This document shows, in pieces, positions 1 through 7,194 of a stretch of 64,000 nucleotides of DNA (positions are counted from its first letter, which is position 1; the number at the start of each line of letters is the position of its first letter). Where the stretch lies: positions 3,452,501 to 3,516,500 of the forward strand of contig NZ_LR813084.1 in the NCBI RefSeq assembly GCF_903815225.1, in the 5' to 3' direction. The translations under genes were made by a program, and so were the position numbers. This DNA is from Delftia tsuruhatensis (lineage in GTDB: Bacteria > Pseudomonadota > Gammaproteobacteria > Burkholderiales > Burkholderiaceae_C). Under the pieces are notes generated by a model. The model worked only from the letters and a program-made list of their open reading frames with translations. It searched no databases and was not told the DNA's origin.

Positions 1-1092
1 CTTGGCGAAGTAGTCCGCCTGGTCCTTGAGCGTGCCGCGCAGCAGCGCGCGCTCGTTGAACTTGAAGTAGTAGTGCCCCCTCTCCGCATCCGTCAGCAGC
101 GAGCGCTCCAGGGCCTGCTCCCAGGCCGTGAAACGCGGCGTCATCGTGAACTGCACGAAGAAGATGGCCAGCTGCTCGATGCCGGAGCCCCAACTGGTAT
201 CATCCATCATCAGCAGCGGGCGGGGCACGCCGTACAGACGGGCCACCTCCTCGATCTGGTGGTTGCGGCTTTCCAGCTGCTGGCCGTCCTTGGCCGTCGA
301 GGTGAAGGGATTGGCCTTGGCCCCCTCCTCCGCGATCATCCATTTGTTGACGTTCTCGGAGCCGCTGAGCCCCTGGTCCAGGGAAGCCCGCATGCGGTTG
401 TACGCCTGGTCTGAGAGAGCATTCGGCGTCTCGATCGCGCCCCCAGCCATCACGCCAGTCTTGAAGATGTTGCCGGCCGCGCGCTGCGCCTGCTCGGCCA
501 GCTCGAAGACCTCGGTGGACAGTTGCCGCTTGGACAGGCCCAGCACACCGTCGAACGACAGCTCGCGCACATGCAGGATCTCCTCCTGGTCCAGCGTGAT
601 CTGACCGCCGTTTTCAGTTGTGCAGCGGTACTGCATGCGCCAGTTGCTGCCCAGTTTGGCGTCCACCTTCCCTTTCTCGAAGGGAATCAGGTGGATCGGG
701 CGGCCAGCGGCGCGGATGATGCGCGCGTATGCGTTGCCCTCGGTCTCCAGCAGCAGCTGCATCTGGCTCTTGAACTCCATCGGCGTCTGCCAGGGGTTCG
801 GCTTGTAGCGCAGCAGCTTGTGCGCCGGGTGATCCTTGGCAACCTCCTTGTCGTCGCCGGCCCGGTAAAGGCTGGTGGGCAGCATGCCCAGGCCATTGCC
901 GATCAGCGACAGACAGCGCAACGCCGAGGTGTTGCGCAGCATCCGGTTCGATGCGCCCATCTGGCCCTTGCGGATGAACTCCAGCAGCGCCGGGTCGTCC
1001 AGCCCCTGGAAGGCAATTCCTTCCGAACTGGCTCGCGGGCGCGACTGAGCCTCCGGCCCATCCCGCCGGAACAGCTTGTCGAATATCTTCAT
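1..1092 (-). CDS. Phage portal protein, HK97 family (3' end outside window)
   Basis: Reading leftwards from an ATG at 1092, 364 codons stay open to the window edge, so the C-terminus is missing. The protein forms the dodecameric ring through which DNA enters and leaves the capsid. The N-terminus (MKIFDKLFRR), the stretch LLRYKPNPWQTPMEF, and LYGVPRPLLMM near residue 300 are typical of the phage_portal family. The gene lies 11 bp downstream of the terminase large subunit on the same strand, the standard order of HK97-type packaging modules. The head and tail genes should follow beyond position 1. Family call is confident. Confidence 0.9.
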   Translation of the reverse strand, partial: MKIFDKLFRRDGPEAQSRPRASSEGIAFQGLDDPALLEFIRKGQMGASNRMLRNTSALRCLSLIGNGLGMLPTSLYRAGDDKEVAKDHPAHKLLRYKPNPWQTPMEFKSQMQLLLETEGNAYARIIRAAGRPIHLIPFEKGKVDAKLGSNWRMQYRCTTENGGQITLDQEEILHVRELSFDGVLGLSKRQLSTEVFELAEQAQRAAGNIFKTGVMAGGAIETPNALSDQAYNRMRASLDQGLSGSENVNKWMIAEEGAKANPFTSTAKDGQQLESRNHQIEEVARLYGVPRPLLMMDDTSWGSGIEQLAIFFVQFTMTPRFTAWEQALERSLLTDAERGHYYFKFNERALLRGTLKDQADYFAK

Positions 1093-1103
1093 GTGGTCGT
1101 GCC

Positions 1104-2813
1104 CTATAGAAAGCGCATGCCGCGCGTCTCGTAGACGGATGGCCCCTTGGCCTGCGGGTTGGTCGCCATGAGCGTGACGGCGTTCAGGGAGGCCATCAGC
1201 GGATCGATCTTCCCTGTGCCGCTGGCCTGCTTCGTGATCAGAGAGGCGTTGCCCGAGGGCACCACCTTCGCATTGCCAACACACCAGGCCATGAGAGGCT
1301 GTGCGGCGTGGGTAAGACTCCCATCCTCCAGGCCCCGCTCCGCGACAGCCATGGCGCCGGTGAGCTTCCAACCCTGCGAGATGCCGATGATCATTTCCTC
1401 CGGTATCCCGGCATCAATGAGCGCCTGGTACACAACCTTGTGCGTTCGCTCAGGGTCCAGACCGATTCGCGCCAGCAGGCCGGCGTCGTAGATCTCCTTG
1501 CAGACCGCCGCAAGCTCCTCCAGATCCTGCCCCGGGCGCTCCACCACGACCAGGTCGCCGTCGCGCTCGAAGTCTCGGTATCTCGGCTCCTCCGACTTAC
1601 GCCTTTCGATGCCAATGGGGTGGATCCAAGCCTTGTTCCAGAGCGCACAGCGAGTCACGCCTCGGTATCGCCCCTCAACAGCTAGGCCCAGCAAGTCATC
1701 CAGCCCGCCACCGTCGATCCCGACCACAACGACCTCGCACTCGCGCAGGATGTATTCGAGCGAAATGCGGCGGTTCCCACGAAGCTCCCAAAACTCTGCG
1801 CCAGCCCAGCTGTTGGAACGGTGCTTCAAGCCGACCTCAACGTTGCCGTACTTGGCCAGCATGCCTCTGAGCGACTCCTTGCCCTCCTGCTGCGCCTTGC
1901 GAAACTCGCGCTCCAAGAATGGCCGGTCCACCGAGTACCCCAGATTGGGGTTCACCATGGCCAGGTTCTCCAGGAGCATGCAGCCCTCGTTCTTCACCAG
2001 CTCTGGCGGGTGCTCGAACAGTATGGGCAGGAACTCGGGATCAATGATGGTGCCGTCGCGCACACCCCTCGCGTACTCCAGCTTCTCCTTGAAAACGCCC
2101 GCAGGTTCCTCGTCGCTCTGGGTGGTGATGTAAAGGATGAAACCTTCGGGACGCGCAGCCAACCCGCCGCCAGCCTCTCGCAGCATGTCCTTTGCCTTGG
2201 CGATCTTTCCGAACAGCCAAAGCTCCTCCACCAGCAGCACGGCAGACTTCTTGCCGGAAACGGTATTCGTGTCCGCCGCGATCACCTTCAGCTTCGCGCC
2301 CATGCTGCGATGGGTCAGGATCCGCTGGGTGTCCTGCACATGGATCAGTTCCGCCAACTCGCTGTAGGGCTCCTCGTCCTCGTCTTCGCTCTCCTCCAGG
2401 TACTGCACCATGTCTTTGGCGGGAGTGAAGCTGTTGTCAGCCACTTCCTTTGTTGGCGCCAGGATGGTGAACTCGGCCGACCGGCGCCAATTGCGCACCA
2501 AGCAGGTGAGCATGATGGAGGCAGCCAACCCGGACTTGAAGTTCTTCTTCGGCAGCATCACGAACCATTCCTTGATGAGCCTGCGGCCGCTATTGGCGTC
2601 GTAAGCACCGAAGATGGTTGCGGCCAGGTCAAAGATCCACTGTCCGCAGGCGTCAGCCATGCGCGGGCTGCCCGGGGCGTCCACGATGCGCAGATCCCGC
2701 ATCACGGCCAGACCCGCCTCGGCCTCCTCAGGAAAGATCGGCGGCGGAATGATCGAGCGACCCTCCCGGATCCGCTCAGCCCAATCAACGCATGCGGTAG
2801 ACCATTCAGGCAT
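1104..2813 (-). CDS. Phage terminase large subunit
   Basis: The 569-residue ATPase/nuclease motor packages DNA into the prohead. The sequence has LPKKNFKSGLAASIMLTCLV near residue 86 in the Walker A-like position, a VLLVEELWLFG Walker B-like segment, and a C-terminal nuclease half with VVVGIDGGGLDDLLG. This is the Terminase_1 (HK97/P27-type) arrangement. An in-frame ATG exists at 2963, but the start at 2813 is chosen because AGGAGG lies 6 nt upstream of it (2820-2825), overlapping the end of the small-subunit gene. The gene is followed directly by the portal gene. Length is usual for the family. Confidence 0.93.
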   Translation of the reverse strand: MPEWSTACVDWAERIREGRSIIPPPIFPEEAEAGLAVMRDLRIVDAPGSPRMADACGQWIFDLAATIFGAYDANSGRRLIKEWFVMLPKKNFKSGLAASIMLTCLVRNWRRSAEFTILAPTKEVADNSFTPAKDMVQYLEESEDEDEEPYSELAELIHVQDTQRILTHRSMGAKLKVIAADTNTVSGKKSAVLLVEELWLFGKIAKAKDMLREAGGGLAARPEGFILYITTQSDEEPAGVFKEKLEYARGVRDGTIIDPEFLPILFEHPPELVKNEGCMLLENLAMVNPNLGYSVDRPFLEREFRKAQQEGKESLRGMLAKYGNVEVGLKHRSNSWAGAEFWELRGNRRISLEYILRECEVVVVGIDGGGLDDLLGLAVEGRYRGVTRCALWNKAWIHPIGIERRKSEEPRYRDFERDGDLVVVERPGQDLEELAAVCKEIYDAGLLARIGLDPERTHKVVYQALIDAGIPEEMIIGISQGWKLTGAMAVAERGLEDGSLTHAAQPLMAWCVGNAKVVPSGNASLITKQASGTGKIDPLMASLNAVTLMATNPQAKGPSVYETRGMRFL

Positions 2814-2823
2814 CCGGCACCTC

Positions 2824-3120
2824 CTACTGCAGGTTCGGCGGCGCGGCCGATGCGTACTTCCCGCTCTTCGCCCGGGTGGCTGCAGCGCCAGCGCGGGCGG
2901 CCTTCTTGCCCCCGTTCTCGCCGCGGCGGACTTCGGCCGACAGCAGCGCTTTCGCGGCGTCAATCCGCAGCTTGGCTTCGGTGCCGCTGTCGTTCATCAC
3001 CGCCTTTAGGAACTTGGCGGGCTCGTCGTAGGTAACGCTCAGGTTCAGGTATGCGGGCTCTTTCGGTGGGCGGCCGGCGCCCGGACGCGCGCCGCCGCTG
3101 CGCCCTTTGACTCCGCTCAT
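2824..3120 (-). CDS. Phage terminase small subunit
   Basis: A 98-residue protein starting MSGVKGRSGGARPGAGRPPKEP. This basic GxRxGAGRP-type N-terminus is characteristic of phage terminase small subunits and related DNA-binding proteins. It would recognise the packaging site and recruit the large subunit. A GGGAGGA ribosome-binding site precedes the ATG. The stop codon overlaps the Shine-Dalgarno of the large-subunit gene, so the two are likely coupled in translation. The family call rests mainly on this N-terminal pattern and on position. Confidence 0.8.
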   Translation of the reverse strand: MSGVKGRSGGARPGAGRPPKEPAYLNLSVTYDEPAKFLKAVMNDSGTEAKLRIDAAKALLSAEVRRGENGGKKAARAGAAATRAKSGKYASAAPPNLQ

Positions 3121-3156
3121 TTAACATTCCTCCCAACTAAATGCGATCAGACCCAA

Positions 3157-3507
3157 ATGCTTCATACAACCATCCGGCGCATGATTCCCCTCCTCCTGCT
3201 GTCGGCATCGGCCAGTGGCTACGCAGGGCAGATCGTGATTCCTAGCGAAAAGCACTATCAATGCGGGAACTGGATCGAGTCCCGAAGACAAACAGGTTCA
3301 CAAGATGAACAGGTGATGAAGCTATGGCTTTGGGGCTACGTCTCTGGCTATGTAACGGCAACGCCACGAGGAGAAGAACTCGATCTGCCCTCGGGAGCCA
3401 CGGTTGCAGCATGGATGGACAAGTACTGCCGGGACGAACCCTTAAGCACCATCGTCACAGGTGGAGCAGCCCTTGTTAAATACCTCATGTCCAAGCGGCG
3501 GAAATGA
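3157..3507 (+). CDS. Small exported protein, unknown function
   Basis: A 116-residue protein with a signal peptide (IRRMIPLLLLSASASGYAG, cleavage after about residue 24). The mature part has a WLWGYVSGYVT segment, two cysteines (near C42 and C91) and a DKYCRDEPLSTIV stretch. This loosely resembles small periplasmic HdeA/Rap1a-like immunity or stress proteins, but I do not recognise the family with certainty. It is divergent from the terminase genes, 36 bp away, and against the direction of the late operon. That suggests an accessory gene expressed from the prophage on its own promoter. No strong ribosome-binding site is visible; the ATG at 3181 is an alternative start. Confidence 0.6.
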   Translation: MLHTTIRRMIPLLLLSASASGYAGQIVIPSEKHYQCGNWIESRRQTGSQDEQVMKLWLWGYVSGYVTATPRGEELDLPSGATVAAWMDKYCRDEPLSTIVTGGAALVKYLMSKRRK

Positions 3508-3744
3508 CCCATTTGAATTATTTGAATAGGGGGAAATTTCTTGCGCGTGCGGAACAGGGCGGTCTAGAGGCCGAAAGCCTGGGAACTTTGCATAGCCCCC
3601 CCGTCCCATCACATTGCCGATGGCCCTGGCACGCGCATAGAAGCCCTGTACAGGGCAAATGCCAGTCGGCTGACGTGCGACGGTATGCCCGCCCTACGCC
3701 TGTCCAGAGCCATCTATCATCAACACCGACCAGAAGGAACACCG

Positions 3745-4026
3745 ATGCAATACGCAATCTTCGACACAGGCCCGGGTTTCCTACAGTGGATGGGCGAAGC
3801 CGCTGATCCCGCTTCTGCAATCAAAGCGCTTCACGAGGAAGCCAAGGAGTTCGGCGCGGATGACCAGGATCCGGCAGAAGCATTCATCGTTATCTACGAG
3901 CTGCAAGATCAAGAAGTCGCGAAGCTGGACGAGCTGCTCACGACGGGTGAGCACATCTATCAGGACTTCGATGACGAAGGCCAAGAGTTCACATTGGCAG
4001 AGGTCCGCGAGATCGCGGGTCTATAA
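3745..4026 (+). CDS. Small acidic protein, unknown function
   Basis: A 93-residue, strongly acidic protein (MQYAIFDTGPGFLQWMGEA... ending EVREIAGL) with no cysteine or membrane segment. AAGGA lies 7 nt upstream of the ATG, which decides this start over one 60 nt earlier. It follows the exported protein at 3157 in the same direction after a 237-bp gap in which I see no other gene. Its last 6 bp overlap the end of the convergent HNH gene. Its plus-strand position among minus-strand late genes suggests a prophage accessory gene. No function can be assigned. Confidence 0.6.
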   Translation: MQYAIFDTGPGFLQWMGEAADPASAIKALHEEAKEFGADDQDPAEAFIVIYELQDQEVAKLDELLTTGEHIYQDFDDEGQEFTLAEVREIAGL

Positions 4027-4359
4027 GACTCGGCAAGCCTCCTCGCGTTGCTTGTCTCGACTGTGATGGGTGGCGCACAGCGGATCCCAGTTGCTGGTAT
4101 CCCAGAACAGTGTCTGATCGCCTCGATGGGGTATCCGATGGTCAACCACCGTGGCCGCCTCAACCCTGCCCTCAGCCTGGCAGCGGATGCACAAGGGCTG
4201 CGCCTTCAGGAACGTCACTCGTGCCTTCTGCCAGCGGTAGCCGTAGCCCCGCTGGCTGCTGGTCTGGCCACTGGTGCGCCAGTTGCCGGCCTGCATCGTC
4301 TGCACGCGGCGGGTGTCGAGCACTGGCAACGCGTTTTTAAGTATCTTGAGGACCATCAT
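4021..4359 (-). CDS. HNH endonuclease, packaging-associated type
   Basis: A 112-residue HNH nuclease of the kind encoded beside HK97-type terminases, where it helps the terminase cut DNA. The motif runs PLCIRC (zinc pair), TVVDHRIPHRGD (catalytic DH), LFWDTSNWDPLC and THHSRDK. The last zinc position is C-x2-H rather than the more common C-x2-C. GGAAGG lies 5 nt upstream of the ATG at 4359; a second ATG follows immediately at 4356. It is transcribed in the terminase direction but separated from terS by two plus-strand accessory genes. Confidence 0.82.
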   Translation of the reverse strand: MMVLKILKNALPVLDTRRVQTMQAGNWRTSGQTSSQRGYGYRWQKARVTFLKAQPLCIRCQAEGRVEAATVVDHRIPHRGDQTLFWDTSNWDPLCATHHSRDKQREEACRVL

Positions 4360-4383
4360 CAGAGCCTTCCGACAACACATAGA

Positions 4384-4986
4384 ATGCACTACAACCAACC
4401 CATGGAACACAGCATGCACCCACCTGGTCAGTGCGATAGTTGCGGTCTTATATTTCCCGTCACCATGATTTTTGGTGGCGGTGGCAGTCAAATATCAATT
4501 GACAATTGTGTAGTTGACTGCCCTCGTTGCGGCTCCATCGCCAAGGTTCTTGATGGAACCTATAGCTTCTTAGATGAAACAGTGAGGCTACTAAGCGGCC
4601 CGTCGTCCACAATTGAAGCACTGTCCAAAATTGCGAAGACAATCAAGGACTCTGTTGCAGCTGGCGAGAGCTCTGAACGCACATTTGATCGCGTCAAAGA
4701 GCACGCGCCCTGGCTTACCAACTTGGCGCCTATTGCGAAAAGCCAGGCAGTACAGTTCATTTGGGCGGCCCTTGGTTTGATTGCAAGTTACGAATACACC
4801 CAATATCGCGACTCATCTAATGCCCAGCGCAAGCGGCAAGACGCTGTCGAAGTTGCCAAAGAAGGCGCCCAGCGGCAGCAAGATGAGCAAGCTTGGCGAG
4901 ATTTCCAAGATCGCATGAAGCAGCCATTGCCACAGCCTCCTCAGCCAGAGCGCATCCGGTTCCCCAGCTTCGGACTTAGTAGATAA
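4384..4986 (+). CDS. Zinc-ribbon protein, unknown function
   Basis: A roughly 200-residue protein on the plus strand between two minus-strand HNH genes. The N-terminal third is a zinc ribbon: CDSCG near residue 17, then CPRCG about 25 residues later, followed by DGTYSFL. The middle is helical with a short hydrophobic run (AVQFIWAALGLIA). The C-terminal part is a charged, Q/R-rich helix ending in a proline-rich tail. The DNA is visibly more A+T-rich than its neighbours, consistent with a transferred accessory gene. ATGs at 4402 and 4414 are alternative starts. No function is known to me; a membrane-associated or nucleic-acid-sensing role would be speculation. Confidence 0.65.
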   Translation: MHYNQPMEHSMHPPGQCDSCGLIFPVTMIFGGGGSQISIDNCVVDCPRCGSIAKVLDGTYSFLDETVRLLSGPSSTIEALSKIAKTIKDSVAAGESSERTFDRVKEHAPWLTNLAPIAKSQAVQFIWAALGLIASYEYTQYRDSSNAQRKRQDAVEVAKEGAQRQQDEQAWRDFQDRMKQPLPQPPQPERIRFPSFGLSR

Positions 4987-4995
4987 GACATGTGT

Positions 4996-5295
4996 TCACT
5001 GTCGTAGCTGCCCCACAGGCTTGGCTGGTTGCCCCGAGGCGCCCTCAACGCCCTGCCACAGCGGGACGATGTGATCCAACTCGAAGGGCCGGGGCATGCT
5101 TGGCGTGATGTCGATCAGCTCGCCACAGCAGGCGCAGCGCGGACCGTCTCGCAGCCGGATCCTCAGCCGGGCCTCCTGCCTGGCGCGGCCACGGGATCGG
5201 CCCATGGCTCCAAGGCGCGGGGCCTGCTGCAGCTTGCGGGAGTCGGCCTTCTGAATCCGCAGTGGCAGCGCGCTGATGCGTGGCCGATGACCCAT
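4996..5295 (-). CDS. HNH endonuclease, C-terminus apparently lost
   Basis: A 99-residue reading frame with the front half of an HNH nuclease: RLRIRLRDGPRCACCG (zinc pair) and FELDHIVPLWQG (catalytic DH). AAGGAG lies 6 nt upstream of the ATG. The expected second half (asparagine, then L-C-x2-C-H-x2-K) is absent; the frame ends in GQPAKPVGQLRQ. Reading one frame over gives a GNQPSLWGSYDSEH stretch that faintly resembles the missing part without its cysteines. I take this as a decayed or frameshifted HNH gene next to the phage tRNA. It may be inactive. Confidence 0.6.
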   Translation of the reverse strand: MGHRPRISALPLRIQKADSRKLQQAPRLGAMGRSRGRARQEARLRIRLRDGPRCACCGELIDITPSMPRPFELDHIVPLWQGVEGASGQPAKPVGQLRQ

Positions 5296-5496
5296 GCAGA
5301 TCTCCTTGATAGGTGCCGCCACGCAGGCCTTGCACCCCATGCGCTATGCATGCTTTGCCGGGTGCACCTGGTGGCGGCGAACTGGTGACGGATGCCGGCG
5401 CTACCCGGCGCACTATCGGGGCGCGTGCCCCTGAGCAGGCTTGTCGAAGTCCCTTTTCGGGCCGCCTGCAGATCAGCTTTCTGCTTTCCGTCGAAC

Positions 5497-5572
5497 TGGA
5501 TGCACCGGGCCGAATCGAACGGCCGACCTCCGGGTTATGAGCCCGGCGAGCTGTCAACTGCTCTACGGTGCG
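5497..5572 (-). tRNA. tRNA-Met (CAT), initiator-like, phage-borne
   Basis: On the minus strand the 76 nt fold as a cloverleaf. It has an acceptor stem CGCACCG/CGGTGCA with a C1 x A72 mismatch, a 4-bp D stem GAGC/GCTC, an anticodon arm CCGGG-CTCATAA-CCCGG, a T arm GGCCG-TTCGATT-CGGCC, and an encoded CCA. Anticodon CAT, the three G:C pairs at the base of the anticodon loop, and the 1:72 mismatch are the hallmarks of initiator tRNA. Atypical points are the D loop (AGTTGACA, no GG pair) and discriminator base T73. It lies inside the prophage among minus-strand genes. Confidence 0.85.
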
Positions 5573-5624
5573 GAAACAAAAAAGCCACCTCGCGGTAGCT
5601 CTACAAATGCGTTGCGTTGATCTT

Positions 5625-5858
5625 TTACTGGGAGCTTTTCAAACGCTCACCTCGGATGATGTTCGAGCTCCCACATTCGCACACAGGGCGAACAAGCCCG
5701 GTTCGTTGTCGAGCCACGTGGTAGTCATCCTCGGGCAGTTCCTGGAACCCTATCCATCGTTCCCAAGTTCTTCCCCAATCATCGGAGCCATCGATGTACT
5801 CGCCAAGCCTTCCACATGCTTGGCAGCGGGCCTCATAGCGAATGCTATCGGTACTCAT
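5625..5858 (-). CDS. Small zinc-ribbon protein
   Basis: A 77-residue protein with two cysteine pairs: RCQACGRLGEY near residue 11 and RPVCECGSSNI near the C-terminus. This is the spacing of a small rubredoxin-like zinc ribbon, with a tryptophan-rich middle (DDWGRTWERWIGF). GAGGG 7 nt upstream supports the ATG at 5858 rather than the in-frame ATG at 5900. It follows the 70-residue protein encoded at 5881-6093 by 22 bp, so the two probably share a transcript. Likely a phage regulatory or DNA-associated protein; function unknown. Confidence 0.6.
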   Translation of the reverse strand: MSTDSIRYEARCQACGRLGEYIDGSDDWGRTWERWIGFQELPEDDYHVARQRTGLVRPVCECGSSNIIRGERLKSSQ

Positions 5859-5880
5859 GCAACAGCCCTCGCCGAATTGG

Positions 5881-6093
5881 TCAGTTCTTCTGGATGACAA
5901 CGAAGTCTATCCATCGGTTCCCAGTCTGACTCTCTTGATGAGTCTTGTGGACGTGGAACCCATCACCACCATCCCGCTCCCAGCCTTTGACCAATGCATG
6001 AAACGCGGCACCTGCTATCCCAAGGTCATCGGCGCCCAGCGACAACAGACTTCCAGGCTGGGCGGATTCCAGAAATTGATGGAGCTTGTTCAT
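5881..6093 (-). CDS. Small phage protein, unknown function
   Basis: A 70-residue protein (MNKLHQFLESAQPGSLLSL... ending RWIDFVVIQKN) with a mixed alpha/beta look: a helical N-terminus, then alternating residues compatible with a small strand-rich C-terminus. It has no cysteine or transmembrane segment. It is the first gene of a two-gene set with the zinc-ribbon protein just downstream. The ribosome-binding site is weak. No family recognised. Confidence 0.5.
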   Translation of the reverse strand: MNKLHQFLESAQPGSLLSLGADDLGIAGAAFHALVKGWERDGGDGFHVHKTHQESQTGNRWIDFVVIQKN

Positions 6094-6401
6094 GGGATGA
6101 GCCTACCATCGGTTGAGCCACCCGTGAAGTCCACCAATTCCCCCATCGGACTTACGGCACAACGCCGCTGGGGAAGTGCCGTTCGCGAACTATCCAGCTC
6201 CGCTGCGCTTGCGGTGGAACGCCCGCCCCATCAAGCCACTCAGGGACGGCCCCGGCTGGATCAGGGGATGAAACAGGAAAGCCCCGACTGCGTGAGCAAT
6301 CAAGGCCAATGTCTATTCTTCAATAAAAGACAATTAGAAGAAATCGTATTGACACGTTCAGCCACCAGTGGTCACATAAGTCCTTTCAACAAGGAGAAGG
6401 A
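6094..6401. promoter_or_regulatory. Intergenic region with possible plus-strand promoter
   Basis: No gene is recognised in these 308 bp between the divergent small-protein operon and the DUF1508 gene. The right part is A+T-rich and holds TTGACA at 6349-6354, with a weak -10 candidate (CACATA, 6373-6378) 18 nt further on. That would drive the DUF1508 gene. The evidence for the promoter is modest. Confidence 0.3.
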
Positions 6402-6593
6402 ATGGCTGAAGTTACTTACCCCTGCTATTGGCAGAAAAAAGACAATCAAGGACAGTGGTACTGGATCTACTACGCTGTCAATGGAAAGGCAATCTCTAGG
6501 AGCAGCGAAAGCTATGTTGCCCGATCGGATTGCGAACACTCGATCAATTTGATGAAGGGATCGTCAGCAGCCAAGGTGTTCTACTCAGAATAA
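6402..6593 (+). CDS. DUF1508 (YegP-like) family protein
   Basis: A 63-residue protein matching one DUF1508 unit: YWQKKDNQGQWYWIYYAVNG, then a serine-rich SRSSESYVARSDCEHSI stretch. This is the aromatic-rich strand-helix module found singly or in tandem in YegP-like proteins, whose function is not firmly established. AAGGAG stands close upstream of the ATG, and a clear terminator follows 34 bp after the stop. It therefore looks like an independent single-gene unit inside the prophage, divergent from the small-protein operon. The DNA is less G+C-rich than its surroundings, consistent with an accessory gene. Confidence 0.75.
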   Translation: MAEVTYPCYWQKKDNQGQWYWIYYAVNGKAISRSSESYVARSDCEHSINLMKGSSAAKVFYSE

Positions 6594-6627
6594 GTCGCTG
6601 CGAATACCGTTAGATTTAACGCAAAAC

Positions 6628-6660
6628 AAAAAGCCCGCTGGCGAACCTAGTGGGCTTTTT
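6628..6660 (+). terminator. Rho-independent terminator after the DUF1508 gene
   Basis: AAAAAGCCCGCT and AGTGGGCTTTTT pair (one G-T wobble) around a 9-nt loop and end in a run of T. The hairpin sits 34 bp after the stop of the DUF1508 gene. Confidence 0.85.
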
Positions 6661-6786
6661 CTTTGGGCGCATCGGCACCCTGGGGAAGTCTCAACTTGAG
6701 CTATCGACGCACTGCCACCTCCGTCCAGGGATGCCACGATTCCTATGCGTCTTCGCTCAATCGATAGGGCGAACGATACCTGAAAA

Positions 6787-6861
6787 TCAGGCCTTGTACA
6801 ACCCTTTTTTTATGAGCAGTGCGGCAACTTGCACCGCTGCCGCCGCTGGTGTCGAGTGGTC
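6787..6861 (-). pseudogene. Detached 3' end of a phage gene, cut off by the IS element
   Basis: If the IS element and one copy of its target duplication are removed, the frame of the gene at 8066-8407 runs on through these 75 bp. It adds 24 sense codons ending in a VAALLIKKGLYKA-like helix, then a TGA at 6787-6789. The fragment has no start of its own. It marks the original C-terminus of the interrupted protein. Confidence 0.75.
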
Positions 6862-6865
6862 GCCC

Positions 6866-6890
6866 TGACCTGCCCGGTTTCTCCGAGACA
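6866..6890 (+). repeat. Left inverted repeat of the IS3-family element
   Basis: It begins TGACCTGCCCGGTTT and contains CGAGACA. It matches the complement of 8041-8065 at 21 of 25 positions and directly abuts the GCCC duplication. Confidence 0.9.
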
Positions 6891-6930
6891 TTGATTTCTA
6901 GGAAGATGGCTCCCGCCCGGAGAGGAGCCG

Positions 6931-7194
6931 ATGAAGAAGAGTCGATTTTCAGAAGAGCAAATGGTCACGATCCTGCGCGAAGCAGATCGAACGACGGTGG
7001 CCGAGGCCGCCAAGAAGCACAAGGTCAGCGAAGCCACCATCTATGCCTGGCGCAAACACTTCGGCCAGATGGAAGCGGCCGACGTCAAGCGTCTGAAGGC
7101 CCTGGAGCTTGAGAACAGCCGGCTGAAGAAGCTTCTTGCCGAGCGAGATCTGGACCTCGAGATTCTCAAGGAGATCAACGCAAAAAAATGGTGA
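6931..7194 (+). CDS. IS3-family transposase OrfA
   Basis: An 87-residue protein with an HTH_Tnp_1-type helix-turn-helix (RFSEEQMVTILREAD ... AEAAKKHKVSEATIYAWRKHFG) followed by a leucine-zipper-like coiled coil (LKALELENSRLKKLLAERDLDLEIL). It binds the terminal repeats and multimerises. GGAG precedes the ATG. The gene ends at an A7 run (7182-7188), where a -1 ribosomal frameshift would produce the OrfAB transposase; the orfB ATG lies within the same run. Confidence 0.93.
   Translation: MKKSRFSEEQMVTILREADRTTVAEAAKKHKVSEATIYAWRKHFGQMEAADVKRLKALELENSRLKKLLAERDLDLEILKEINAKKW

Noticed and set aside
4048..4383. Upstream extension of the zinc-ribbon protein frame
   Set aside because: These codons lie opposite the HNH gene and translate to low-complexity sequence. 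The conserved part begins after the ATG at 4384.
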